NCBI GenBank assembly: GCA_016704895.1
Contig: JADIZG010000024.1
Span: 1-47,952 of the forward strand
Source: Betaproteobacteria bacterium
GTDB lineage: Bacteria; Pseudomonadota; Gammaproteobacteria; Burkholderiales; Casimicrobiaceae
Direction of reading: 5' to 3'
DNA length: 47,952 bases
Shown here: positions 1 through 9,954 of the stretch, piece by piece
Position numbering within the stretch: position 1 is the stretch's first letter
How the letters are laid out: each line of letters begins with the position of its first letter
Notes under the pieces: generated by a model
Database searches by the model: none
What the model saw: only the letters and a program-made list of their open reading frames with translations
Told to the model about the DNA's origin: nothing
Program-made: the position numbers and the translations under genes

Positions 1-37
1 CTCTCCCCGCATGCGGGGAGAGGGCCGGGGTGAGGGG
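1..37. repeat. Palindromic intergenic-type repeat at window edge
   Basis: Bases 1-22 form a perfect palindrome with arms CTCTCCCCGC and GCGGGGAGAG around a central AT, followed by a G-rich tail to about base 37. The sequence resembles the short palindromic repeats scattered between genes in many high-GC proteobacteria. Here it is joined directly to the middle of a hydantoinase B gene, with a TGA at 31-33 in that gene's frame, which is not a normal position for such a repeat. Confidence 0.6.
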
Positions 38-1248
38 GCGATCCGCGCCCGGAGTTCTTCGTCGCGAGCCGCGGCCACCATGCGGACATCGGCGGCATCA
101 CGCCGGGCTCGATGCCGCCGGACAGCTCGCACGTCGACGAGGAGGGCGTGCTGCTCGACAACGCAGCCTGGCTCGCGCGGACGCTTCCTCGAGGACGAGA
201 TGCGCGCGATCCTCGCGTCGGGGCGCTACCCCGCGCGCAACCTGGAGCAGAACCTCGCCGACCTGCGCGCACAGGTGGCGCGTGCGCGAAGGGGGCCGAC
301 GAGCTCGCGAAGATGGTCGCGCACTTCTCGCTGCCGGTCGTGCGCGCCTACATGAAGCACGTGCAGGACAACGCCGAGGAGTCGGTCCGGCGCGTGCTGG
401 GGGCGCTGAAGGACGGCTCGTACGCGTACGAGATGGACGACGGCGCGACGATCCGCGTCGCGATCCGCGTCGACCGCGCGAAGCGCGAGGCGGTGATCGA
501 CTTCACCGGCACGAGCCCGCAGCGCCCGACGAACTTCAACGCGCCCTCGGCAGTGTGCAAAGCCGCCGTGCTCTACGTGTTCCGCACGCTCGTCGACGAC
601 GAGATCCCGATGAACGCCGGGTGCCTTGCCGCTCACGATCGTGATCCCGGAGGTCGATGCTCGCGCCGCGCTATCCGGCGGCGGTCGTCGCGGGCAACGT
701 CGAGACCTCGCAGGCGATCACCGACTGCCTCTACGGCGCACTCGGCGTGCTCGCCGCCTTCGCAGGGCACGATGAACAACTTCACGTTCGGCAACGATAC
801 CTACCAGTACTACGAGACGATCTCGGGGGATCGGGCGCGGGGCCGGACTTCGACGGCACGAGCGTCGTCCAGACCCACATGACGAACTCGCGGCTCACCG
901 ATCCCGAGGTCCTCGAGTGGCGCTTTCCGGTGCGCCTCGAGTCGTACGCGATCCGGCGCGGCTCCGGCGGCGCGGGCAGGCATCGCGGCGGCGACGGCGG
1001 CGAGCGGCGCGTGCGCTTCCTCGAGGCGATGACCGCGGTGATGCTCGCGAACCACCGGCGCGTCGCCCCGTTCGGCGTCGCGGGCGGCTCGCCGGGGGCG
1101 CTGGGCGAGAACTGGGTCGAGCGGAACGACGGCTCGCGCGAATCGTTCGGCGCGACGTTCAAGGTCGAGATGCGGCCCGGCGACGTGTTCGTCGATGCGG
1201 ACGCCGGGCGGCGGAGGGTCCGGCGCGCCCGACGGGAGAAACGGATGA
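38..1248 (+). pseudogene. hyuB: Hydantoinase B/oxoprolinase subunit, 5'-truncated and frameshifted
   Basis: This is the C-terminal two thirds of a HyuB/oxoprolinase family protein, the subunit that together with HyuA hydrolyses hydantoins or 5-oxoproline using ATP. Family motifs appear in order: FFVASRGHHADIGG, GSMPPDSSHVDEEG, RYPARNLEQNLADLRAQ, AYMKHVQDNAEESVRR, VAIRVDRAKREAVIDFTGTS, AAVVAGNVETSQAI, GTMNNFTFGNDTYQYYET, MTNSRLTDPEVLEWRFPVRL and the glycine-rich tail TPGGGGSGAPDG. They are spread over three frames, with breaks near 190, 290, 645, 770, 825 and 1195. The stop is TGA 1246-1248. The first 130 or so residues and the start codon are absent, because the palindromic repeat at 1-37 takes their place. 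The stop overlaps the ATG of the next gene. True decay or sequence error cannot be separated here; error is favoured by the intact residues on both sides of every break. Confidence 0.85.
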
Positions 1249-1666
1249 CCTCCTGCGTGTTCTGCCGGCTCGTCGCCGGAGAGTTGCCCGCGGCGTTCGT
1301 TCACCGCGACAACCGCGTGGTGGCGTTCATGGACGCCGGGCAGGTGAACGACGGGCACGTGATCGTCGCGACGGTCCGGCACGTCGAGACGATCTACGGC
1401 ATCGACGACGACGAGGCGGCGGCGGCATTCCGCCTTGCCGCACGCATGGCGCGCGCCGTCAAGCGCGAGTTCGGCGCGGCGGGCGTGTCGATCCTGCAGG
1501 CGAACGAGCCGGCGGGATTCCAGACGGTTCCGCACTTCCACATGCACGTGCTGCCGCGCCATCCGGGCGACGGGGTCGGCCTCGAGTGGCCCGCGAAGCG
1601 CCCGCCGTTCGAGCGGCTCGCCGCGCTGGGCGAGCGCGTGCGTGGGCATTGGCATCGTCGGGCTGA
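1245..1666 (+). CDS. HIT family (histidine triad) protein
   Basis: A small nucleotide-binding hydrolase of the histidine triad superfamily, which cleaves nucleoside phosphoramidate or dinucleotide substrates. The N-terminus MTSCVFCRLVAGELPA carries the CxxC-like zinc site seen in many HIT proteins. The catalytic triad HFHMHVLPR lies near residue 97, preceded by LQANEPAGFQTVPH. The ATG overlaps the hyuB stop by the ATGA arrangement, so the two are translationally coupled. The original frame runs on past the domain to 1739 without similarity. A one-base shift near 1650 would end the protein at the TGA 1664-1666 after ERVRxALASSG, giving about 140 residues, the usual family length. The specific substrate cannot be told. 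Confidence 0.85.
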
Positions 1667-1689
1667 CCAGGGGTTCGCCGCGCGGGCAC

Positions 1690-2514
1690 TCAGCGCTCCG
1701 GCAGCGGGATGGACCCGGTCTCGCCCGGCACGGGCGTGAAGCGCCCCTCGCGCCAGTCGTCCTTCGCCTGCTCGATGCGCTCGCGCGTGCTCGCGACGAA
1801 GTTCCACCAGAGGAAGCGCTCGCCGTCGAGCCTCGCGCCGCCGATCAGCATCGCGCGCGCCGGGCCGCGCGCCGATAGCGTCACCGCGCGGCCGGCCTCG
1901 ATCACGCCGAGGTGGTGCGTCGGGAGCGGCTCGCCGTCGACCGCGAGGTCGGCGTCGACCGCGTAGACCGACCGCTCCTCGTGCTCCGCCGGCAGCGCGA
2001 GCTTGCCCGCGGATGCGAACGTCGCCGACGCGTAGAGCGTGTCCGAGACCACGGGGGTCGGCGCGCGCCTGCCGAACGCGTGACCCGCGATCACGGTGAC
2101 GTCGGCGTCGTCGTGCCGAAACGTCGGCAGGGCGGTCGCCTCGACGTGGACGAACGCAGGATCGGCTTCCTCGAGCCCTACCGGCAACGCGACCCAGGTC
2201 TGCATGCCGTGCAGCCGCACGCCGCGGGCGCGGTCGTCCGCGGCGCTGCGGGCTCGAATGGACGATGCCCCGGCCCGCCGTCATCCAGTTGACCTCGCCC
2301 GGCGCGATCCGCTGGACGCTGCCCAGGCTGTCGCGGTGCATCAGCGCGCCCTCCCATAGCCACGTGACGGTCGCGAGCCCTATGTGCGGGTGCGGGCGCA
2401 CGTCGACGCCCTCGCCGGGCGGCAGCGCGAGCGGGCCCATGTGGTCGACGAACACGAAGGGACCGACGTGCCGCGTCGGGAAGCCGGGCAGCAGGCGCCG
2501 AACGGAGAGTTGGC
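1690..2514 (-). CDS. Pirin family protein (5' end lost, one frameshift)
   Basis: A bicupin pirin-like protein. Members bind a metal ion through the first cupin and some show quercetin dioxygenase activity. The N-terminal cupin reads VGPFVFVDHMGPL, DVRPHPHIGLATVTWLWEG, HRDSLGSVQRIAPG and NWMTAGRGIVHS, which supplies the metal-binding histidines. The frame then shifts near 2230 and continues with HGMQTWVALP to the C-terminal cupin and the end IPLPER at 1690. The first recognisable residues are LSVRRLLPGF at about 2512. No start codon belongs to the gene, because the upstream sequence is already the end of the neighbouring RCC1-type gene in another frame. About 15-20 N-terminal residues are therefore missing. 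It converges on the HIT gene with about 25 bases between the stops. Confidence 0.85.
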
Positions 2515-5302
2515 GATCATGCCGGTGAGGACGTCGAGGCTGTCGGTGTAGCGGTGGTTGGGCGCGCCGCCCTGCATAGCGTTGAACGCGCGGTACAGCG
2601 GCATCGTGCCGGCGCGGCACTGCCCCATGCCCGCGCCGGCGCCGACCGGCAACTCCAGGTCAAAGGCGAGCTTCTCGTACTGCCACTGCGGGTCCTGCTT
2701 CACGATCTCGCACTCGCTCGGGTACGGCGTGTAGAAGTGCGTGCTCTTCGGCGCGAACGCGATGCTGAAGAACCGGCACACCGGCGAGGTCGTCGGCGTC
2801 GGCGCCGGGAACACCCTGAACGCGAGGCCGGTGCGCACCCATTCCCCGTTGTAGGCGCCCGCGTCGATGCCTGCGATCTCGTCGGGATCGGCGGTCACGA
2901 AGTAGTGGCCGAAGCCCGCGTGGAAATATTCGATCGCGAGCCTCGCCGGCGTCGCGGGCGCGATGAATGGCCCGAACGCGACCGGGCCGTCGCCGAGCGC
3001 GAGCGTCTGCGGGATGCCCGCGGGCAGCGGCTGGACCGTCACGGTTCCGTCGAGCTGGTTCGCGACGTAGAGCGTGGCGCCGTCGGGTGTCACGGACAGG
3101 CCCTGCGGATGGTTGCCGACCGGAATCGAGCCGGTCTTCGTTCGCGTCGCGGTGTCGACCACGCTCACCGTGTTCTGGTTGGTCGACGTAGAGCGTCGCG
3201 CCGTCGGGAGACAGCGCGAGCGCGAACGGACCCGAGTCGACGAACACTGTCGCGACGACCGTATCGGACATCGTATCGATCACCGAGACTGCGTTGCTGC
3301 CGAAGTTGGCGACGTAGACGGTCTGCCCGTCCGGCGACGCGACGACGCCGAACGGCTGGTCGCGGACCGGAACCGTCACGCGCGTCTCGAGCGTCAGCGC
3401 GTCGAGAACGGTCACGTCGTCGGAATCGTGGTTCGCGACGTAGAGCTTCGCGCCGTGCTGCGCGAGCACGAGGCCCCACGGCGCCTGTCCCGCGGTCACG
3501 TAGCCGACGGACTGCTTGCGGATCGTGTCGACGACGTCGACGCGGTTCGAGCCGCTCGCCGCGACGAACAACCGGCTGCCGTCGGGCGAGAGCGCGAGGC
3601 CGCGCGGGTCGTTGCCGACGTGGATCGTCGCGATCGCCTGCTCGACCTGCGCGTCGATGATCGTCACCGAGTCGGACCCCACGTTGCCGACGCACACGCG
3701 GTCGGCCGTCGACGCGATCGCCACGCCTCGGGCGCCTGCCCGACCGAGATCGTGCGCACGACCTGCTTCGTGCCGGTGTCGATGACCGACACGTAGTTGC
3801 TGCCGAAATGCGTGACGTACGCGAGCGGCCCGGCGCGCGGCGGCGCCTGCGCGACGCCGGTCCCGGCGAGCGGGAGCACGACCGGGCTCACCGCCCCGTT
3901 GCTCGTAATCGTGATGCTGCCGCTGCGTGCGCCGAGCGCGGTCGGCGTGAACGTGATCGACAGCGTGCACGACGTCCCGGGCGCGAGCGTCGACGGGCAT
4001 TGGTGGGACGCCGAATACTCGCCCTGGGGCACGATCGAGACCAGCGCCAGCGATTCGCCGCCGACGTTGGTCAACGCGACGAGCTGTGGCGTCGAGGTCG
4101 TGCCGACGACCTGCGCGTGGAAGTCGAGCTGCGTCGGCGACAGGCCGACCGCGGGGCCGGGCTCGACCTTGACGGTCTGCGGGAGCGACGCGAAGCCGCC
4201 GGTCCCGCCGGTCCCGAGCTGGCCGGCGTAGTTGTTCCCCCAGCAGGCGACCGTCGTGTCGGCCCGCAACGCGCACGTGTGGTTGCCGCCGTTCGCGATC
4301 GTGGTCGCGTTGGCCAGCATCGCGACGCTGATCGGCGCGGGACGCGTCGTCGTCGAGCCGTCGCCGAGCTGCCCCGCGACGTTGAACCCCCAGCACCGCG
4401 CCGTGCCGTCGGCGACGCGCGCGCAGGTCGCGTAGTGCTTCGCGTCGACCTGCGTCGCGCCGGAGACGCCGATCGCCGTGACCGGCGACGTGCGCATGGT
4501 CTCGGTGCCGTCGCCGAGCGAGCCTTTGGCGTTCTGCCCCCAGCAACGCACGACGCCGCCGGCGATCACCGCGCACGTATGCGTTTGCGAGGCCGCGATC
4601 GACGTCGCGCCCGCGACCGCCGGCGTCGCCGCGGGAAACCGGATTGTCGTCGGTCGTCCCGTTACCGAACTGGCCCACGCTGTTGTTGCCCCAGCACATG
4701 AGCGTGCCGCCGGCGACGAGGGCGCACGTGTGCCCGGCGCCGGCCGCCACGGCGGTGGCGCCGGCGACCCCGACGACCGTCACTGGCGAGAGGCGCTGAG
4801 TCTTCGAGCCGTCGCCGAGCTGGCCGTAGCTGTTGTCGCCCCAGCAGCGGACGCCGCCGTTCCCCAGGACCGCACAGGTGTGGAATTCGCCGGCGGAAAT
4901 GCCGACGACACCGGTGAGTCCTGCGACGGTGACGGGCGTGTAGTGCTCGTCGAGCGTTCCATCGCCGAGTTGCCCCGCGCCGCCCTGGCCCCAGCAGCTG
5001 ACGGTTCCGCCCGCGATCAGCGCGCAGCTGTGATTGACGCCGGCCGACACCGCCACGGCGGACGTGATGCCGGCGACGGGCTTGGGGGTGGCGTGGGGAA
5101 GCGTGGTTCCATCGCCCAGCTGGCCGGTGACATTCTCGCCCCAGCAGCGGACCGCGCCGCTCACGACTGCGCAAGTGTGGTTATCGCCGGCGGCGATGGC
5201 CGTGACGCCCGTGAAGTCGACGAGCGCGTGGGACGGTGTGGCGACGATCGCGCAGGCGAGGGCCAGCGCGCGGAGGAGGTCAGGGGCCGCAGGTCGTCGC
5301 AT
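2515..5302 (-). CDS. Secreted RCC1-repeat / ASH / YVTN beta-propeller protein (frameshifted)
   Basis: A large predicted exported protein of unknown function. It starts at ATG 5302 with a signal peptide (MRRPAAPDLLRALALAC, then a hydrophobic stretch ending SHA). About seven RCC1-type repeats follow, each with a core like HTCAVVSGAVRCWGENVTGQ and a GQLGDGT end. An ASH/choice-of-anchor-like beta domain (GLSPTQLDFHAQVVG, then SCTLSITFTPTALGARSG) comes next, then about seven YVTN propeller repeats (for example GLALSPDGSRLFVAASGSN and PDGQTVYVANFGSN). The tail resembles the DUF5648-type repeat (EYFHAGFGHYFVTADPDEI, HFYTPYPSECE, NHRYTDSLDV). The frame breaks near 4650, 3725 and 3180. The last 20-30 residues and the stop are missing where the sequence changes to pirin near 2515. 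Secretion and repeat propellers suggest a surface or extracellular binding role, but the ligand is unknown. Confidence 0.8.
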
Positions 5303-5380
5303 CGCTGGGGTCGGACCCGCGGAAGGGCGCCCGGTTCCGACCGCGCCATAATACCCTCTCTCGTCCCTCCGGAGCCCGCC

Positions 5381-5858
5381 ATGCCCACGCTCTACGACAT
5401 CACCGTCGACGACATCCACGGCAAGCCCGTGAAGCTCTCGCGCTACAAGGGCAAGGTGCTGCTGATCGTGAACACCGCGAGCAAGTGCGGTTTCACGCCG
5501 CAGTACAAGGGCCTCGAGGCGCTCTACCAGAAGCTGCACGGCAAGGGGCTCGAGATCCTGGGCTTCCCGTGCAACCAGTTCGGCGCGCAGGAGCCCGGCA
5601 GCGAGACCGCGATCGAGACGTTCTGCTCGATGACCTACGGCGTGACCTTCCCGATGTTCGCGAAGGTCGACGTGAACGGCGAGCGCGTCGCCGCTCTACA
5701 AGCACCTCAAGTCGTCGAAGAAGGGCATGCTCGGCTCCGAAGGGATCAAGTGGAACTTCACGAAGTTCCTCGTCGATCGCCAGGGCAACGTCGTCGAGCG
5801 CTACGCGCCCCAGACCGAGCCGAAGGCGCTCGAGGCCGACATCGGGAAGCTGCTCTGA
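5381..5858 (+). CDS. Glutathione peroxidase (one frameshift)
   Basis: A thiol peroxidase of the glutathione peroxidase family that reduces hydroperoxides. It begins MPTLYDITVDDIHGKPV, with the peroxidatic cysteine in NTASKCGFTPQ, the conserved glutamine in FPCNQFGAQEPG and the tryptophan/asparagine motif KWNFTKFLVD. The first 104 or so residues lie in one frame. After NGERVA, near 5692, the protein continues one frame over with LYKHLKSSKKGM and ends ADIGKLL at TGA 5856-5858, for about 158 residues, the usual length. The start at 5381 follows a purine-rich TCCGGAG. The stop overlaps the ATG of the next gene (ATGA). It is divergent from the RCC1 gene across a 78-base gap. Cytoplasmic, with no signal peptide. 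Confidence 0.9.
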
Positions 5859-7657
5859 TGCGCTCGCGGATCCTTGCGCGCGCGGCTGCCGCGCTGCTGG
5901 CCGCCGGCGTCGCCGCCACCGCGCTCGCGCAGGCCGATCCCGCGAAGGTGATCCGCGCGGTGTTCCCGACCGCCGAGACCGGATTCGACCCGCAGGCGGC
6001 CGGCGACCTCTACTCGAACGCCGTCAACCGCGTGATCTTCGACACGCTCTACAAGTACGACCATCTCGCGCGGCCGTACAAGCTCGTGCCGAACACGGCC
6101 GCCGCGCTTCCCGAGGTCGGCGACGGCGGCAAGCTCTGGACGATCCGCGTGCGGCCGGGGATCTTCTTCGCCGACGACGCGGCGTTCAAGGGGCAGAAGC
6201 GCGAGCTGACCGCGCACGACTACGTCTACGCGTGGAAGCGCGTGCTCGACCCGCGCATGCGCTCGAACTCGATGCAGATGTTCGACGGCCGGTTCGAGGG
6301 GATGGACGAGCTGGTCGCGGCCGCACGCGAAGGCGGCCGGCTCGACTACGACAGGCCGGTCGCGGGCCTGCAGGCGATCGACCGCTACACGATCCGTCTC
6401 AGGCTCAAGTTCCCGACACCGAGCTGATGGCGAACCTGACGACGACCGCCGCGTCCGCGGTGGCGCGCGAGGTCGAGGCGTACGGTGACGGGAGCGGCTG
6501 GGTGATGGCGAACCCGGTCGGCACGGGTCCGTACCGGCTCAAGGAATGGCGCCGCGGGCAGAAAATCGTGCTCGAGGCCAATCCGGACTTCCGCGACGAG
6601 CGCTTTCCCGACAGCGCCGATCCCGCGGACAAGGCGATCGTCGCGAAATACAGGGGGAAGCGCATCCCGTTCGCGGGCCGCGTCGAGATCAGCATCATCG
6701 AGGAGAGCAACCCGCGGCTCCTCGCGTTCGAGCAGGGCGAGATCGACTACGCGGCGGCGCCGACCGATCTCGTCTGGAACGTGCTCGATCCGCCGGCCAA
6801 GCTCAAGCCCGGCTCGCCGGGCGCGGCATCGTGCTGGCCGCGGCGTCCAGCCGGCGATCACCTACACCTACTTCAACATGGAGGATCCGGTCGTCGGCGG
6901 CTACACGCCGGACAAGGTCGCGCTGCGCCGCGCGTTCTCGCTCGGCTACAACGTCGACGAGGAGATCCGCGTGATCCGGCAGGGGCAGGCGTTCCCGGCG
7001 ACGCAGGTGATCCCGCCGACGGTCAGCGGCCACGATCCGAGGCTCGACGGACGCAAGGCCTACGACCCGGCGGCGGCGAAGGCGCTGCTCGATCGTTTCG
7101 GCTACAGGGATCGCGACGGCGACGGCTTCCGCGAGCTGCCCGACGGCAAGCCGCTGGTGCTGAAGCTCGCGTCCGCGCCCTCGGCGATCGACCGGCAGTA
7201 CGACGAGCTGCGCAAGCGCAGCGCCGACGCGATCGGGCTCAAGCTCGAGTTCGTCAAACAGAAGTGGCCCGACCTGCTCAAGGCCGCGCGGCTCGGGCAG
7301 ATCCAGATGTTCACGCTCGGCAACATCAACACGACGCCCGAGGGCTTCGGGTTCCTGGGGCTGCTCTACGGGCCGAACGGCGGGTTCTCGAACCTCGCCC
7401 GCTTCAAGTTGCCCGAATACGACCGGCTCTACGAGCAGGCGCGCGCGATGCCGCTCGGCCCCGAGCGGGAGAAGGTGATGCAGCGGATGAACGAGCTCGT
7501 CACCGCCTACGCGCCGTGGAACATCACGGTGTTCCGCTACGAGAACGTGCTCGTGCAGCCCTGGATCGGCGGATACAAGTACAACGGCTTCACGCAGCAC
7601 CCCTGGCCTTACCTCGACGTCGACGTCGCGAAGCGGCGGGCGGCGGGGAAGTCGTGA
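5858..7657 (+). CDS. ABC transporter substrate-binding protein, family 5 (copy 1; two frameshifts)
   Basis: A periplasmic extracellular solute-binding protein of the family 5 (DppA/OppA) type. It has a signal peptide (MRSRILARAAAALLAAGVAA ending ALA), the N-terminal lobe (AETGFDPQAAGDLYSNAV, YKLVPNTAAALPE) and the family motif ELTAHDYVYAWKRVLDPRMR. The middle contains GWVMANPVGTGPYRLKEW and the C-terminal lobe VKQKWPDLLKAARLGQIQM. The frame breaks near 6415 and 6825, and intact sequence resumes each time. Total length is about 600 residues. The start overlaps the glutathione peroxidase stop, and the stop TGA 7655-7657 lies just before the start of a second, clearly homologous copy. No permease or ATPase gene is near, so it must work with a transporter encoded elsewhere. 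Peptides or related oligomeric ligands are a family-level guess only. Confidence 0.85.
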
Positions 7658-7659
7658 GC

Positions 7660-9668
7660 GTGGAAGGGCGTCGGGCTGAAGCCCGGCCCACACGTCTGTG
7701 CGGGAGGTTGTGGGTCCGGCGTCGGCCGGACGTCTTTGCATGGGCGCTGGCGTTCGCGGCACTGGCGTCGACCGCCCACGCGGCGAGCTGGGCCGATCCG
7801 GCGAAGTCGCTGCGAGTAATGATCCCGGTCGCCGAGACGGGCTTCGATCCGCAGGCGACCTCCGACCTCTACTCGTCGCACGTCGAGCGGGCGATCTTCG
7901 ATCCGCTCTACGTGTGGGACTACCTCGCCCGTCCCTACCGGATCGTTCCCAACACCGCCGCCGCGATGCCCGAGATCTCGGCGGACGGCCGCGTCTGGAC
8001 GATCCGGCTGAAGCGCGGCATCCGCTTCGCCGACGATCCGGCCTTCAAGGCGAAGCCGCGGGAGCTGACCGCGCACGACTACGTCTACGCGTGGAAGCGT
8101 CTGCTCGACCCGCGCATGCGTTCGCCGTACCTGTGGTACCTGAACGGCAAGCTCGCGGGCGCGGAGCCCCTGCTCGCGAAGGCGAAGGCCGACGGCCGGC
8201 TCGACTACGACGCCGAGATCCCCGGATTGAAGGCGATCGACCGCTACACGATCCGGCTCGAGCTCGTCGAGCCCGACTACGTGCTGCAGGGCTACCTGAC
8301 GCAGGTCGGGATGGCGGCGGTCGCCCGCGAGGTCGTCGAGGCCTACGGCGACGCGAGCGGCTGGGTGATGGCGAACCCGGTCGGCACCGGCCCCTACCGG
8401 CTCAAGGAATGGCGTCGCGGCCAGCGCATCGTGCTCGAGGCGAACCCGGGCTACCGGGAGGAGACCTTTCCGGAAGCGCCGGCGAACGCGGACGCGGCCA
8501 TCCGCGCGGTCGCCGCGGCGATGAAGGGCAAGCGGCTGCCGCAGATCGGGCGCATCGAGATCGCGGTCATCGAGGAATCGAGCCCGCAGCTCCTCGCGTT
8601 CAATTCCGGGGCGCGCTCGACTACGCGAACGTCCCCGCCGACCTCGTCGGCAAGGTGCTCGATCCGGGCAGCCGCCTCGACGCCTACTATGCCGACCAGC
8701 GCGTCACGCTCGCGCGCGTGGTCCGGCCGTCGCTCAACTACACGTACTTCAACATGGAGGACCCCGTCGTCGGCGGCTACGCGCCGGCGCAGGTCGCGCT
8801 GCGCCGCGCGGTCACGATGGGGTTCAACGTGCCGGACCTGATCCGAGTCTGGTGGCAGGGGCAGGCGATCGTCGCGACGCAGCCGATCCCGCCCGACGTC
8901 GCCGGCCACGACCCGAGGCTCGACGTGCGCGCGCCCTACGACGTCGCGACCGCGCGGGCGCTGCTCGACCGCTTCGGCTACAGGGACCGCGACGGCGACG
9001 GCTGGCGCGACCTGCCGGACGGCAGGCCCTTCACGCTGTCGATGGGCTCGACGCCGACGAACCGCGACCGCGAGCGGGACGAGCTCTGGAAGCGCAGCAT
9101 GAAGGACCTCGGGATCCGCATCGACTTCGTCAAGCAGAAGTTCCCCGACCTCCTCAAGATGGGCCGCGCGGGGCGGCTGCAGATGTGGCCGGTCGGATGG
9201 ATCACGACCTACGGCGAGGGCGACGCGTTCATGCAGCTGCTCTACAGCGGCAACATCGGCCAGTCGAACTACTCGCGCTTCCGCAACGACGAGTACGACG
9301 ACCTGTACCGCAGGAGCAAGCGCATCCCCGACGGTCCCGAGCGCACCGCGCTCTACGCGCGCATGGCCGGGATCGTCGCCGCCTACGCGCCCTGGGAGCT
9401 CGGCGCCTACACGTACGAGAACACGCTGGTGCGTCCCTGGGTCCGCGGCTACGTGAAGCACGTCAGCTGGGAGCACCCGTGGAAGTACCACGACCTCGAC
9501 GTCGAGGCGCAACGAACGGGACGGGACGGCGCGACCAGGGCCTGCGGGTGCCGCGGGGGCGTTGCGCCGTTGCGACACGCGGCGGCCGGTCCGCCGCCTG
9601 CCGTTGCCTTGCGCGCGTCGCCGGGCGTAGACTTCCTCGCTTGCAGCATTCCCCGGAGCAGCCCGTGA
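7660..9668 (+). CDS. ABC transporter substrate-binding protein, family 5 (copy 2; frameshift)
   Basis: A paralogue of the gene just upstream. Shared stretches include ETGFDPQ, ELTAHDYVYAWKR, GWVMANPVGTGPYRLKEWRR, NMEDPVVGGY, LLDRFGYRDRDGDG and VKQKFPDLLKMGRAGRLQM. The frame breaks once near 8605. The first recognisable segment is a signal-peptide-like FAWALAFAALASTAHA. There is no ATG in frame. GTG 7660, nine bases after GGGGAA, is the best start, with GTG 7654 and TTG 7708 as alternatives. The n-region is arginine-rich because it is encoded by a pair of REP-like palindromes (7670-7731). After KYHDLDVEAQR, where the paralogue ends, the frame runs another 45 residues of low-complexity sequence to 9668, so the true stop has probably been lost by an indel. 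Confidence 0.82.
7670..7731. repeat. REP/BIME-like palindrome pair
   Basis: Two hairpins lie close together. The first, GTCGGGCT-GA-AGCCCGGC, is at 7670-7687. The second, GTCCGGC-GTCG-GCCGGAC, is at 7714-7731. They are in opposite orientation: the first is followed by CCAC and the second is preceded by GTGGG, so the pair as a whole is an inverted unit. The first has the same layout as the element at 18969-18986, including the CCCAC tail. The pair sits between the two solute-binding protein genes and, as now read, inside the 5' coding end of the second. Confidence 0.6.
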
Positions 9669-9790
9669 ACCGACTTCCGATGCGCCCGACCATGACCGCG
9701 ATTCCGATCGCGGCGCGGGTGCGCGCGTCGGTCGCCTGGATGCGCGTCGGGGACGACGGCCGCAACCCGGCCGGGCTCGCACCGATCTAG
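9665..9790 (+). CDS. Possible 41-residue small protein
   Basis: A short open frame starts at GTG 9665, seven bases after GGAG, and ends at TAG 9788-9790. It begins VNRLPMRPTMTAIPIAARVR and ends NPAGLAPI. I do not recognise it. It overlaps the end of the second solute-binding protein frame by four bases and lies in a 286-base stretch (9669-9954) that otherwise holds only a weak GC-rich inverted repeat near 9807-9826. The ribosome-binding-like spacing is the only positive evidence. It may be chance. Confidence 0.2.
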   Translation: MNRLPMRPTMTAIPIAARVRASVAWMRVGDDGRNPAGLAPI

Positions 9791-9954
9791 CCTTTCCCGA
9801 CGGAGATCCCGCCGGGTCGCGGCGGGGCTTCCGAGTCGGTTCTGCTTCTCCGTCTCGCCTCCCGCCTGCAACGAGTGCCGTGCCGCCATCCGCGGTGCGG
9901 CGGGGAACCGCCATCCGCGGACGCCCGGGTGTCGAACGAGACGGAAGCACGACG

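Noticed and set aside
1..22. CRISPR repeat or attachment site
   Set aside because: Only one copy is visible, with no spacers, integrase or flanking direct repeat.
2660..5539. Start of the RCC1 gene at 5539
   Set aside because: The extra 79 residues overlap glutathione peroxidase antisense. A proper signal peptide begins at 5302.
5236..8841. A 1201-codon plus-strand open frame across gpx and both binding proteins
   Set aside because: Only parts of it match the real proteins; the rest is arginine/alanine-rich shadow. The three genes are recognised by motif in shifting frames.
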